From contig DAOOIV010000041.1 in NCBI GenBank assembly GCA_035384605.1, positions 1-41,605 on the forward strand: 41,605 nucleotides of DNA. The letters are read 5' to 3'. The notes beneath the pieces are model-generated. The model saw nothing but the letters and a program-made list of their open reading frames with translations, made no database searches and was not told the origin of the DNA. Of this stretch, positions 17,428 through 26,378 are shown piece by piece (the first letter of the stretch is position 1; every line of letters begins with the position of its first letter). The position numbers and the translations under genes were made by a program. This DNA is from Phycisphaerae bacterium. Lineage in GTDB: Bacteria > Planctomycetota > Phycisphaerae > UBA1845 > PWPN01.

Positions 17428-19221
17428 TTACGGCTCCGGCAGCAGCCCGGCGGCTTGCCGGAGACCGGCCTCGCTGATGTCCAGGAGGACCAATGCATAG
17501 TTCCGGTTGTGGATACCATTGCCCAACTGCAGAAACTGCACATTCGCCCGGACCTGTGCAGCCAATTCCAGGACACGAGGCGGGACGTCACGCCCCTGGG
17601 ATCGGGCCTGCTCGATCCGCTTGTCGAGCTGCTTCAGCGAGTTGTCGCACTCCTTCAGCCGGACGGCGATTTCGTGAATCCATTGATCCAGCGTTGAGCC
17701 GTATGATTCGTTGTGACAGGCGACACAGGCGGAGGCCGTTGCCGTGATCACGCTCGCCCCCTTGAGGTCCGAACCGGGCTGCGTGTGGCAGGCACGGCAG
17801 TTGGTACGCGATCCGAACATCGCGTTGGGCATGGCGAGGGTCGGTCCCCGGCCGCCGATGCCGGCCAGGAGTTGCACCTGCTCGTGATGATGATTGGGAT
17901 GACAATGCTGACAGTTCTCGAGTACCACTTGCAGGAATCCTTCGTGCGACGCCGTCATGATCGGCGCCGCCAGTTCGTGTCGGATCGTTTCGTGGCAGTC
18001 AGCGCATCGGGCATTCTGGGCGGCCACGTGGACGCGGTGGTAATCTTCCACCTGTCTGATGGTCCGCTCGGCAAATTCCGCTGTATACCGTTCCTGATGG
18101 TGGCATTGCGAGCATTCACGGATCGTCACCGCGCCCCGGCCCTTCACGACGTCGGCGTGACAGCTCGAGCAGTCGATGTTGCGACGGACGATCTCCTGAT
18201 GATCCATCATGACGGCGGAGGGTTGACTGCTGGTCCACCCATGAACAGCAATCCGTCGCGTCGGAGCCTCGTGACATCGCAGGCACTCGGCGGTTTCCTT
18301 GTTGAAGGCCTCGTGGCTGAAGTGACAGGTGAAACACACCTGTCGATCAACTGCTTGATGTTGTTTCGCCGACGCATCGTAAGTGTGGCAAGCGGCGCAT
18401 GTCATGCCGCTGAGCTGTCTCAGGCGGATCTTGAGGCGCTCGAGGCGTCCCCACGCCAAGGCATCAGCCTCGACGGCTGCAGATCCGGTCTGCCTGACCC
18501 TCTCGCGGATTCTCGCATCGCGCTCGGGCGACGAAGCCACGGAAGCCGCCTCACGAGCGAGGGCGACGTAGGTTTCGTTTTCGCCGAGAGCCGTCTTCAA
18601 CCTGGCAGTTGTCCGTTCAAGGGCCTTGGTCGTCTCGTCGAGCCGCGTCGCCACCTGCAAGTGCTTACTGTGCACAAAACTGACCGTGGGCGTGCGTGCG
18701 ACCTCGGTTTCCCGGCTGCTGACGAGGCGCGTCTCGGTTCCGGCTTCACCCACAGGCAAAGCCTTGTTCAGGTAAACGCGGTCGCCGTGACATTCGGAAG
18801 TCAGACAGCTTGCGTCGCTGACGTGAGTGCGCAGCCGGCCGGAGCCGGATCGGCCGCTGAAGTAGCCGGCCGCCTGCGCAAGGCCGCGGAACTTGGCTCG
18901 AATCGTATGCTGCTCACCCGGGGCGTAGTGGCATTCAACGCACGCCACGCTGAGCTTCGAGCCGTGCACGTCGCGCGTCCAGGATTGGTAGTAGGGCTCC
19001 ATGATGTGACAGGACCCGCAGAAATCGGGTCTGGCGGTGTAGTATTCGGCCGTGACCAGCGCCACCACGACCACGACTACGGTCACAGCCAAGGCACGAC
19101 CAAGTCGCCTGATCCGCCGCCTCCGGCGAGACGGCCGAGAGAACCCCGCAGGTTCCGGCTCATCAGTCCGCGGATTCCTCGATTCTGCACCTCCATCGGA
19201 AGCCTGCCCGGAACCGGTCAT
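17428..19221 (-). CDS. NapC/NirT-type membrane-anchored multiheme cytochrome (12 heme sites)
   Basis: A 597-residue protein. After a basic cytosolic N-terminus comes one membrane helix (ALAVTVVVVVVALVTAEYY), then FCGSCHIMEPYYQSW and CVECHYAP, the signature start of NapC/NirT/NrfH quinol dehydrogenases. Further sites are CLTSECH (a CX4CH), CAACH, CFTCH, CLRCH, CSSCH, CSQCH, CADCH, CQHCH, CRACH and CVACH, so 11 CxxCH plus one variant. A charged coiled-coil-like segment of about 120 residues lies between the third and fourth sites, and a second helical region ends the protein. It should take electrons from quinol and pass them to periplasmic cytochromes; the large size recalls ImcH-like proteins, by analogy only. 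ATG 19221 follows AGAGG. It faces the forward operon and is divergent from the 20-heme gene. Confidence 0.8.
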   Translation of the reverse strand: MTGSGQASDGGAESRNPRTDEPEPAGFSRPSRRRRRIRRLGRALAVTVVVVVVALVTAEYYTARPDFCGSCHIMEPYYQSWTRDVHGSKLSVACVECHYAPGEQHTIRAKFRGLAQAAGYFSGRSGSGRLRTHVSDASCLTSECHGDRVYLNKALPVGEAGTETRLVSSRETEVARTPTVSFVHSKHLQVATRLDETTKALERTTARLKTALGENETYVALAREAASVASSPERDARIRERVRQTGSAAVEADALAWGRLERLKIRLRQLSGMTCAACHTYDASAKQHQAVDRQVCFTCHFSHEAFNKETAECLRCHEAPTRRIAVHGWTSSQPSAVMMDHQEIVRRNIDCSSCHADVVKGRGAVTIRECSQCHHQERYTAEFAERTIRQVEDYHRVHVAAQNARCADCHETIRHELAAPIMTASHEGFLQVVLENCQHCHPNHHHEQVQLLAGIGGRGPTLAMPNAMFGSRTNCRACHTQPGSDLKGASVITATASACVACHNESYGSTLDQWIHEIAVRLKECDNSLKQLDKRIEQARSQGRDVPPRVLELAAQVRANVQFLQLGNGIHNRNYALVLLDISEAGLRQAAGLLPEP

Positions 19222-19400
19222 GGTGTCTGCCTCTTGGAAAACGTATTTGGTCCACGCGAGACGTCTGCACCGGCCTGTGGAGATACAGCCCGCAACCGCG
19301 AATGCTGCACAACCGACGTGACACGCGACGTCGCGACGCCCATTATTACTGAGGTTCATCTTCAAGACAACGGCCTTGAGAACGGCAGTTGGGGATCGGG

Positions 19401-22400
19401 ATGGAATTGAGGCGACGCATATCTCGCTGTTGTTGGACGTTGCCGACCTGGATGCTGATCTTCGGGGCGGTTGGGCCGGCGTCGGCGCGGACCGTCTTCG
19501 TTGCAAGCGAGATCGACGAGTTCCGGACGCCGCCCGGCCAGACGGCTCTGCTGCTGCCCACCGCCGTGGCGGTGGACTCAGCCGGTACCGTGTTCGTAGC
19601 CGACGGGGCCAATGACCGCGTCGTTATGTTCAACCCCGCAGGGCAGTTCATGGCGGAGATTCGGAAGGTTGGCGAGGAGTCGTTGTCCCGGCCGGTAGGA
19701 ATCAAGACCGACTCAGCGGGTCGATTATGGATCGCGGACACCGGCCATGGCCGCTTGCTCGTCAGGGGAGCCGATGGTCGCCTTGATCGACTGATCACCC
19801 TGCCCCCGGCGGAAGGCAGGCCTCCGGCAGACCCGACGGATGTGTTGCCGCTAGCCGAGGACAGAGGCATCTGGGTTGTGGACAACGACGGTCACCGGTT
19901 GCTGCACCTGGATCGCGAAGGCCATCAGCTAGCGATTGTGGGATCGCGAGGCGAGACGCCGGGTCGCTTTCACTACCCGTTCATGATCGACTGCAACCGG
20001 GGCCAGGATCTGCTGGTTACTGATGTGATCAATGGTCGAGCGTGCGTCCTGGACGGCAAAGGGCATCTGATCGGCATTATTGGTACCTACGGCATTGATA
20101 TGGGCCAGTTGTACCGGCCTAAGGGCATTGCCTGCGACTCTCAGGACAGAGTCTGGATCAGTGACAACCTGCTCGGCGTCGTGCAGATCTTCGCGACCGA
20201 CGGTCGCTTCATCGACGTTCTGCGCGATTCTCAAGGCGAGCCGATGCGCTTTGTCACTCCGGCAGGACTCGCGTTTGACCGGCAAGGCCGAATCTACGTC
20301 GTTGAAGTTCAACCCGGTCGGGTCAGGCGGCTTCAAATCAGCGAGAAGGACGAGCCTGGCACTGTACCGACGCCGTCGCGCCCCCAATTTGTGCCCGAGC
20401 AACCTCAGTCGTGCACGGTATGTCACATTGAGTGGCTGCAGCCGCCGGGGCCGGCGTCAGCCACGGCTCTGATCAAGCTCTCGCTGAATGAGGCTGTGGA
20501 GCCGGCTGTCAGCCGACCCGACATGTGCCTCTCGTGTCACGATGGGTCCGTCGCCGATTCGCGCCGCCTTGTCTGGCAGGAACACGGTCATCGGTCGGGA
20601 GTGGAGCCGCCGGCATCAATGAAGGTCCCGGCCGACCTTCCGATGGTCAACGGGAAGATCTCGTGCCGGACGTGTCATTGCGCCCACCCGTCCGGCGAGA
20701 CGGATGACATGGCCACGGCCGTTTCCCTGCGAAGAGCCAACTCCGGCAACGAGCTGTGTGGTGCGTGCCATGTCGAAAGGACCGGCAGGCCAAGCGCTCG
20801 TGTTCATCCTGTGGAAGGCGTGCCGTGGGCCATTCCCGAGGAGCTGATCGAGCCCGAATCTCGCCAAGGGCCCGATCCGCGTGACCTCACATGTCGTGTC
20901 TGCCACATGGCCCACGGTTCGCGCGAGGATCATCTTCTTGTGCCGGGCGCCGACACCGGTCAGCTTTGTGTGAATTGTCATGCCAAAATGCGACCTGGTT
21001 TGTGGAGGAGCGACACTCCTCGCGAGCATCCACAATCGCCGCCGCTCTCGGACGACGTGCAGCGCCAGGCAATCGTCGCCATGGGGGGACGGCTTGGAGC
21101 AGACGACACAATCACCTGTCTGTCGTGCCACAAGATGCACGACGGCGTCACCGATCGGTACTTGCTCGCCGACACGCTGACCGACAGCCGCTTGTGTACC
21201 CGCTGTCACCCCGAGCAGGGACGGATGGCAGACTCGGCTCACGATCTTCGGCAGAGTGCCCCATCGGAGCGCAACCGGCTTGGTCAGACGCCTGCTCAAA
21301 GCGGGCCCTGTGGTCCCTGCCACAGCATCCATCAATATGCCCGACGCCCTGACCCTCAGCCGGCTGATCCTTCAGGTACCTGCACTACCTGTCACCAGGC
21401 GGGACGCTGCGCAGAGAAGGTCACGCGCCTTCCGTTCGGGCACCCGCTGGAGTTGGCTGCGGATCGCGCTACGACCAGCAAGCTGTTCACTTCATTGAGT
21501 ACCCAACCAGCCGGTTCCCGCCAACTGGTCTGCGTGACCTGCCATGATCCGCATCGGACGGACCACGGCCGTTTTCTGGTCGATCAAGCCGATCGAATCT
21601 GCGGCGAGTGCCACGAAGGCCACGTTGCCAGGTTGGCCGGCGGCCATGACTTCGGGAACAAGCCGGATTTGAGGAATGCCCGCGACCGTGGACCTTCTGA
21701 GACCGGCAAGTGCGGCTTCTGCCACGGTATTCACGGCACGATGAGCCCGCTGCTCTGGTCGGCGACCGGTGAGCGCCCGGAGAATCCTGATGAGATGTGT
21801 CTGGCCTGTCACGCGGATGACGCACAATCGGCTGCTGAAGCCGCGCCTGCGCTTCGACATCCAAGCGGCGCATCGACCACAGGAAAGGTCGCTTGGGTCG
21901 ATTCATGCTATCCTCTCTATGATGACCGGTGCAGGCAATCGCCGGCTGGTTTTGTGACCTGCGCCAGTTGCCACGATGTGCACGGCGATTCGCGTGACGA
22001 CCATGCCTTGGTACGAGGCGACGATCCGAACAAGTCGCCCGCGGCATGTCTTGCATGCCACGAAAACGCCCGGGCCATCGAGAGCACCATGCACTCCCAG
22101 GAGTTCATGCAGCGTCGCTTCGCCGCTATGGACGACGATCGCTCGGCGCGATTCTGCGCTCCCTGCCACGTGATACATGACGACACGTCAGGCCCGCAAA
22201 CGGTCGACCGATTCGCCGGGGCGGTCAAGGAGCTTTCGTCGGACATGGAGCCGTGTCTGGAATGCCACGGTGCGGGCGGTCACAGCACGCTTGTCCGCGT
22301 GACATTGCATCCCGTCGGCGGCCTGCGGAACGTGGCGGCAAGCGGACAACCGGGTTTCCTGCCTCTGGCAGACAACCAAGGACGCTTGGGACAAGAGGGC

Positions 22401-22685
22401 CGGGTCACCTGCCAGACCTGTCATCTGCCGCATGGCCGAGCGGCGTCGGGAGGTCTGCCGCCCGTCGATGCGTCTACGGCGAGTGAACCCGAGCGTCGCG
22501 GGCTGAAGGCGTTGCTGCGGCCTTACGTCGTCCCCAATCTGTGCAGCGCCTGTCATGGCAGTGAAGGGCTTGCCCGCTTCCTGTACTACCACCATCCGGA
22601 AAAGCGCCGGCTGCTCCAGACGAACGCGAATGGCCTCAGTCTCGATACCTTTGAACCTCCAAGCGATCCATCTGTTCGACGGTGA
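19401..22685 (+). CDS. NHL propeller fused to a 20-heme cytochrome
   Basis: A 1094-residue exported protein (signal cut expected after VGPASA). Residues about 35-315 form a six-bladed NHL propeller (for example AVAVDSAGTVFVADGANDR, GIACDSQDRVWISDN, GLAFDRQGRIYVVE). From residue about 338 to 1051 there are 20 CxxCH sites: CTVCH, CLSCH, CRTCH, CGACH, CRVCH, CVNCH, CLSCH, CTRCH, CGPCH, CTTCH, CVTCH, CGECH, CGFCH, CLACH, CASCH, CLACH, CAPCH, CLECH, CQTCH and CSACH. Many are followed by xxH patterns typical of doubled-CXXCH modules. No lipobox is present. Start is ATG 19401; a TTG at 19389 is less likely. It joins in one chain the propeller and cytochrome that are separate genes twice in the neighbouring operon. 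A long extracellular electron wire or terminal oxidant-facing protein is the inferred role. The 3' end overlaps the opposite gene by 50 bases. Confidence 0.85.
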   Translation: MELRRRISRCCWTLPTWMLIFGAVGPASARTVFVASEIDEFRTPPGQTALLLPTAVAVDSAGTVFVADGANDRVVMFNPAGQFMAEIRKVGEESLSRPVGIKTDSAGRLWIADTGHGRLLVRGADGRLDRLITLPPAEGRPPADPTDVLPLAEDRGIWVVDNDGHRLLHLDREGHQLAIVGSRGETPGRFHYPFMIDCNRGQDLLVTDVINGRACVLDGKGHLIGIIGTYGIDMGQLYRPKGIACDSQDRVWISDNLLGVVQIFATDGRFIDVLRDSQGEPMRFVTPAGLAFDRQGRIYVVEVQPGRVRRLQISEKDEPGTVPTPSRPQFVPEQPQSCTVCHIEWLQPPGPASATALIKLSLNEAVEPAVSRPDMCLSCHDGSVADSRRLVWQEHGHRSGVEPPASMKVPADLPMVNGKISCRTCHCAHPSGETDDMATAVSLRRANSGNELCGACHVERTGRPSARVHPVEGVPWAIPEELIEPESRQGPDPRDLTCRVCHMAHGSREDHLLVPGADTGQLCVNCHAKMRPGLWRSDTPREHPQSPPLSDDVQRQAIVAMGGRLGADDTITCLSCHKMHDGVTDRYLLADTLTDSRLCTRCHPEQGRMADSAHDLRQSAPSERNRLGQTPAQSGPCGPCHSIHQYARRPDPQPADPSGTCTTCHQAGRCAEKVTRLPFGHPLELAADRATTSKLFTSLSTQPAGSRQLVCVTCHDPHRTDHGRFLVDQADRICGECHEGHVARLAGGHDFGNKPDLRNARDRGPSETGKCGFCHGIHGTMSPLLWSATGERPENPDEMCLACHADDAQSAAEAAPALRHPSGASTTGKVAWVDSCYPLYDDRCRQSPAGFVTCASCHDVHGDSRDDHALVRGDDPNKSPAACLACHENARAIESTMHSQEFMQRRFAAMDDDRSARFCAPCHVIHDDTSGPQTVDRFAGAVKELSSDMEPCLECHGAGGHSTLVRVTLHPVGGLRNVAASGQPGFLPLADNQGRLGQEGRVTCQTCHLPHGRAASGGLPPVDASTASEPERRGLKALLRPYVVPNLCSACHGSEGLARFLYYHHPEKRRLLQTNANGLSLDTFEPPSDPSVRR

Positions 22686-23775
22686 GGGGCTCGGCGTACA
22701 TCATCTGCATGAGGTCGGCACCGGATTTGAGAAAACCCCATTGGCCCGGATCATCCTCCGGCAGGTCAGGGTTGCGCAAGTACTCGATGAAATCGAACTG
22801 CATTGCCTGTCGCCAGTCGGGCGGGACGGGGATCACGCCCCGTGGCTGGATGAGTTGTGATTCGTCGGCATCCCAGCGGGTCACCGTGATCCGGCCTGTC
22901 TCCGCGTATTTCCGCACGGTCTGGTTGTAGTGGCACGCGTCACAGGGTCGTCCCTTGGCCGTGATGGTATGAGAGGCATAGGGCGTTATCAGAACGAAGG
23001 ACGAGTCTTCCCAGACGGCGGGTACCATGGTTGCGGTGTGCACCTGGCCGGTGGTCGCGTGCCGAGCGAGGAATGTAAACTCGCGCATGACCGGCCCCAC
23101 ATGAGTCGTCGGCCGCCCTGCCCCGGGATCCTGCTGAAAGTGACAGTTGTAGCAGACGACGACCGCCTGGGCATGGCAGGAGGAGCAGTGTACCCGTGAG
23201 GCGTGGACGGAATGGGAGGTATTGTCTGGTCGATCCGCGTGGCATCCTTCGCAGGTAACGTCCATGGCCCCCGGTTCCATCATTGACGGATAAGGCGTCC
23301 CGTCGCCGCACATCTCGCGGGTGGTATGGCAATCCATGCAAGTCATGCCCTGGTCCCGGTGGACATCGGTGAAGCGGTTTCGTTCGATTCTACGGCGGTC
23401 GTGGCATTTGAGGCAGATGATTTCCGCTACGGCATCGCCGGGGGTGATGTGGCAATCGGAGCAGTCGGGCCGATAGGTACTACTGTCAATTGGCGTTCCG
23501 TCCGCCCGGGTGTTCGCGTGACAGTCCTGGCACCAGAGGTCTTCGATGGCAATACCGGTCAGCGTTCCGAAACCGCCGTTTTCGGCGTTGTAGAATGTGG
23601 CCTTGCCACGGCGTGTGGCATGCAGACTCGTGGGCCAGGCCTGCTGCGGAAACGGAGGGACAGGATGTTCAGGGGTGCAGGTACTGCCTCCCCAAACACA
23701 GGCGAGGCCAATCACCGCAAGTCCAAGGGCCGCGCTCCGCCAGGATCGGAACAACATGCGTTTGGACTTGCTCAT
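22636..23775 (-). CDS. Octaheme c-type cytochrome, exported
   Basis: A 379-residue protein. ATG 23775 begins a short basic stretch and an export helix (SAALGLAVIGLACVW); Cys26 gives only a poor lipobox. Eight heme sites cluster in the first two thirds: CQDCH, CSDCH, CLKCH, CMDCH, CEGCH, CSSCH, CYNCH and CDACH. The C-terminal 80 residues have none and look like a small helical domain (IEYLRNPDLPEDDPGQWG). The short, regular spacing differs from the doubled-CXXCH proteins in the main operon, so it may belong to a different cytochrome family. It runs with the two small calcium-repeat genes on the minus strand, 172 bases downstream of them, and collides with the 20-heme gene at its 3' end. Confidence 0.82.
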   Translation of the reverse strand: MSKSKRMLFRSWRSAALGLAVIGLACVWGGSTCTPEHPVPPFPQQAWPTSLHATRRGKATFYNAENGGFGTLTGIAIEDLWCQDCHANTRADGTPIDSSTYRPDCSDCHITPGDAVAEIICLKCHDRRRIERNRFTDVHRDQGMTCMDCHTTREMCGDGTPYPSMMEPGAMDVTCEGCHADRPDNTSHSVHASRVHCSSCHAQAVVVCYNCHFQQDPGAGRPTTHVGPVMREFTFLARHATTGQVHTATMVPAVWEDSSFVLITPYASHTITAKGRPCDACHYNQTVRKYAETGRITVTRWDADESQLIQPRGVIPVPPDWRQAMQFDFIEYLRNPDLPEDDPGQWGFLKSGADLMQMMYAEPLTVEQMDRLEVQRYRD

Positions 23776-23947
23776 ACGCCGCTTTTCAGCTCCTCCGGTC
23801 GCCCTCGGTCTTGTTGCGGCTCCCGCCGATTCGAAACCATTCGTGAACCCGGCCACATTGTTGCCGTCGCCGTTCGTACGCGCCCGGTCCATTCACCAAA
23901 GGTGACCGTCAGGCCTCTGCCAACAGGGCCCGGTGTTCGCTTTCTGC

Positions 23948-24244
23948 TCACCCGCCACACCCACAATCGTCTTGTTCGAAGATGCTGTTGGGGTCATTCG
24001 GGAACTGGTCGATGCAGTCCGGGGCTCCGTCACCGTCGGTATCGGTTTCCGGTACACCACAGCCACAAATCTTCGGGGCAGTCTTGTCCGGATCCGTGGG
24101 ACAAAGGTCTGCGGCGTCTGGCACGCCGTCCCCGTCGGTGTCGCGCCCACTGACTGCGCACATCTGTGCTGTGCACAAAACACCCGCAAGCACGGTGAGG
24201 CAGAGCTTCAGAAGAAAGCTGCCGGGGTGTTTTCTCGATGCCAC
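23948..24244 (-). CDS. Small exported thrombospondin type 3 repeat protein (a)
   Basis: A 98-residue protein beginning at GTG 24244, chosen because a near-perfect AAAGGAGGAG lies seven bases before it. An export segment (FLLKLCLTVLAGVLC) is followed by two calcium-binding TSP3-like units, RDTDGDGVPDAADLCPTDP and ETDTDGDGAPDCIDQFPNDP, separated by KICGCG, and a cysteine-rich end DDCGCGG. The Asp pattern is the classic calcium loop. It resembles the next gene throughout, so the two are tandem duplicates. Function is unknown: a secreted calcium-binding surface or matrix component is reasonable, and its place among cytochromes is suggestive only. Confidence 0.7.
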   Translation of the reverse strand: MASRKHPGSFLLKLCLTVLAGVLCTAQMCAVSGRDTDGDGVPDAADLCPTDPDKTAPKICGCGVPETDTDGDGAPDCIDQFPNDPNSIFEQDDCGCGG

Positions 24245-24311
24245 TGAGACTCCTCCTTTCGATCTCTTGGGCGGGTCAACGTCTGCCGCCCGCGAAAGGG
24301 TCCGGCCGGTA

Positions 24312-24641
24312 TCACTTGTTATCTGAGCCGCCGCACCCACAATCATCATCGTCATCATCAACGTCGTGATAATGGTAGATACTTAGAGGATCGTCGGGGA
24401 ATTGGTCGATGCAATCCGGTCCTCCGTCTCCATCGGTATCGGTCTCTGGGCTCCCGCAGCCACAAAAGCCGGGGGCCCTCTTGTTCGGATCCAAAGGGCA
24501 CCGATCAACACTGTCCGGCCAGCCGTCTGCGTCGACGTCGACATCGCTGACGACACACATTTGTGCCGGGCACAAGACCGCCGCGGCAACAACAAGACAG
24601 GTTTTCGCCACAACAGCGCGCAGACGAATGAAGAAAACCAT
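24312..24641 (-). CDS. Small exported thrombospondin type 3 repeat protein (b)
   Basis: A 109-residue paralogue of the protein at 23948-24244. ATG 24641 follows AAGGA. It has the export segment AKTCLVVAAAVLCPAQMC and the two calcium loops DVDADGWPDSVDRCPLDP and ETDTDGDGGPDCIDQFPDDP. The tail differs from its twin: a His/Tyr and six-aspartate run (YHYHDVDDDDDD) comes before CGCGG and a final SDNK. That acidic, histidine-bearing tail could bind metal. It lies 67 bases upstream of its twin on the same strand and begins the likely minus-strand transcript that ends with the octaheme gene. Confidence 0.7.
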   Translation of the reverse strand: MVFFIRLRAVVAKTCLVVAAAVLCPAQMCVVSDVDVDADGWPDSVDRCPLDPNKRAPGFCGCGSPETDTDGDGGPDCIDQFPDDPLSIYHYHDVDDDDDDCGCGGSDNK

Positions 24642-25085
24642 CGGTGCTTTTCCTTCCGACTGTTTTGGCGGATCAACAGCCGCCCCGTCCGGCTGCCCCC
24701 CGAGTCGCGTAAGCGCATCCGCTGCATTCCAATATGCCATGATACGCGATTTCTCAACCGGATGACAAGCCCAATGCACCGGTCGCGAATCATTCGTCGA
24801 AAACCGCCACGGTGAAGGTTGCAGCGAGGCTGTGGGGCAAGCGGCGAATAAGCACCGGTTGAAACCAGTGTTGCAGTAGGCGTTTCGGTTCAAACTTGGT
24901 AACATGCCAGTGTTTTGACGTCCATGGGGCCCTTCACCCGGCCATAGCCATTCACAAGGTCGATACTGCTCAGAACTATTACCGCGACTTTGCCATCGTG
25001 TGTGACACTGTTTATGCTGTTGGGTGTGACTGTTGGGGTGTCGATGTGGAAAACGCCCATCAGGTCAAGTCATCTGGGTGGTGGT
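24642..25085. other. Divergent intergenic region
   Basis: It lies between the small repeat-protein gene (minus) and the octaheme lipoprotein gene (plus), so promoters for both should be here. Alternative in-frame starts for the plus-strand gene exist at 24990, 25014 and 25044, but none is followed directly by a signal peptide. Nothing else was recognised. Confidence 0.4.
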
Positions 25086-26378
25086 ATGACCGGTCTCCCT
25101 TCGGTTGGCACGGTGCTTGTCGCCGGTTTAATGGCGATGATTGCGCTTGCCGGGTGCGACCCGGGCATCGTCTGGCCCCCGGACGATCCCCCAAACAACG
25201 GCGACGATATTCCGGCGGAGTACGTCGGCGCCATAACCTGCGCGGCCTGTCACCCGGCTCCAGGGTCGCTCCATGCCCGACATGGTCACAGCCACGCCCT
25301 GAAGGTGGTCGAGGGCATCGCTCCCGAATACCCCGCTACGCCGGGCTTGGGCGAGGCTCCGAATCCGCCCGCGGGTCTCGACTGGTCCGATATCAGTTTC
25401 GTCATCGGCGGGTCCGCCAAGTCGGCCCTCTTCGTCGATACCGCGGGCTTCCTCCTGACGGACGGTACCGCAGGTACGTTCACACAATACAATCTGGCCA
25501 ACCCCGCCGCTCTGTTGCCCGCGGGTTTCGTCCCATTCAAGCCGGAGCAGGTTGCGCCCCATCCTTTCGGCGAAGACTGTTTTCGATGCCATACTACCGG
25601 TCCCGAATCACTGGCCATGAACGGAGGCCGGCGGCAGGGCAACCTTCCGGGAATCGAAGGAACATGGTCGCAAGCCGGCGTGCAGTGCGAGGCCTGCCAC
25701 GGGCCGGGCAGCCGTCATCTCCTGGACCCGGCCGCCGGGAAACTCACGGTGGACTCCAGCGGCGGCATCTGCGCGACGTGTCATGTGAACCAGGACGAGC
25801 CTTCCGAGATCGCGGTCGAAGGCAAATGCATCCTTGGCCGCCAGCAGTACGCGGAGTTTGCCGCCAGTCCCCACCAAGGCTTCTCCTGCACATTCTGCCA
25901 CAACCCGCACGCCTCCATTCTGCGCGATCGGGAAAACGGATTGCGAAACACGTGCGGCAACTGCCACCTCGATTTCGACACGGCGTCCCATGAAGGCAAC
26001 GTGTTCCAGTGGGGCGACTACGTTGAGGCCGTGCGATGCGAGAGTTGCCACATGCCGCTCGTGGCGAGCAATGGGTCGTGCCGCGACGTCGAGCTGCCGA
26101 GGGGCGAAATCGTCTCCATCGGCGATACGCGAAGTCACTTGGTGCATATCGATACGAGTGCCCTTGATCCGACGGATATACTTTCCGCTGACGGTACACG
26201 GGTCCGCTTGGATGAACAAGGCCGCGCGGGCGTGCCGGTGTCTTGCGTGTGCCAGCGATGCCATCACGGCCTGGGGAACGCATTCACGCTGACGGCGGCC
26301 GAGGCCGGCGAGATTGGCCGGCGTCTGCACAGCACAGAGATGACGGAAGCGGTTACTGCCGGACGGCATCGCAACTGA
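25086..26378 (+). CDS. Octaheme c-type cytochrome lipoprotein (c554-like)
   Basis: A 430-residue protein starting at ATG 25086, with an excellent lipobox (IALAGC, Cys24), so it is lipid-anchored outside the inner membrane. Heme sites: CAACH, CFRCH, CEACH, CATCH, CTFCH, CGNCH, CESCH and CQRCH. The segment between the first two, with ISFVIGGSAKSALFVD, and the following FGEDCFRCHTTG and CEACHGPGS recall cytochrome c554-like multiheme proteins with a small beta-domain insert. Those proteins are electron carriers. It is transcribed alone and is the last cytochrome of the cluster. An outer-membrane site is possible because the residues after the cysteine (DPG) are mixed with respect to sorting rules known from other bacteria. 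Confidence 0.82.
   Translation: MTGLPSVGTVLVAGLMAMIALAGCDPGIVWPPDDPPNNGDDIPAEYVGAITCAACHPAPGSLHARHGHSHALKVVEGIAPEYPATPGLGEAPNPPAGLDWSDISFVIGGSAKSALFVDTAGFLLTDGTAGTFTQYNLANPAALLPAGFVPFKPEQVAPHPFGEDCFRCHTTGPESLAMNGGRRQGNLPGIEGTWSQAGVQCEACHGPGSRHLLDPAAGKLTVDSSGGICATCHVNQDEPSEIAVEGKCILGRQQYAEFAASPHQGFSCTFCHNPHASILRDRENGLRNTCGNCHLDFDTASHEGNVFQWGDYVEAVRCESCHMPLVASNGSCRDVELPRGEIVSIGDTRSHLVHIDTSALDPTDILSADGTRVRLDEQGRAGVPVSCVCQRCHHGLGNAFTLTAAEAGEIGRRLHSTEMTEAVTAGRHRN

Noticed and set aside
17713..19410. 565-residue open frame opposite the NapC-type cytochrome gene
   Set aside because: No heme or other motif; the opposite strand has 12 heme sites and a membrane anchor.
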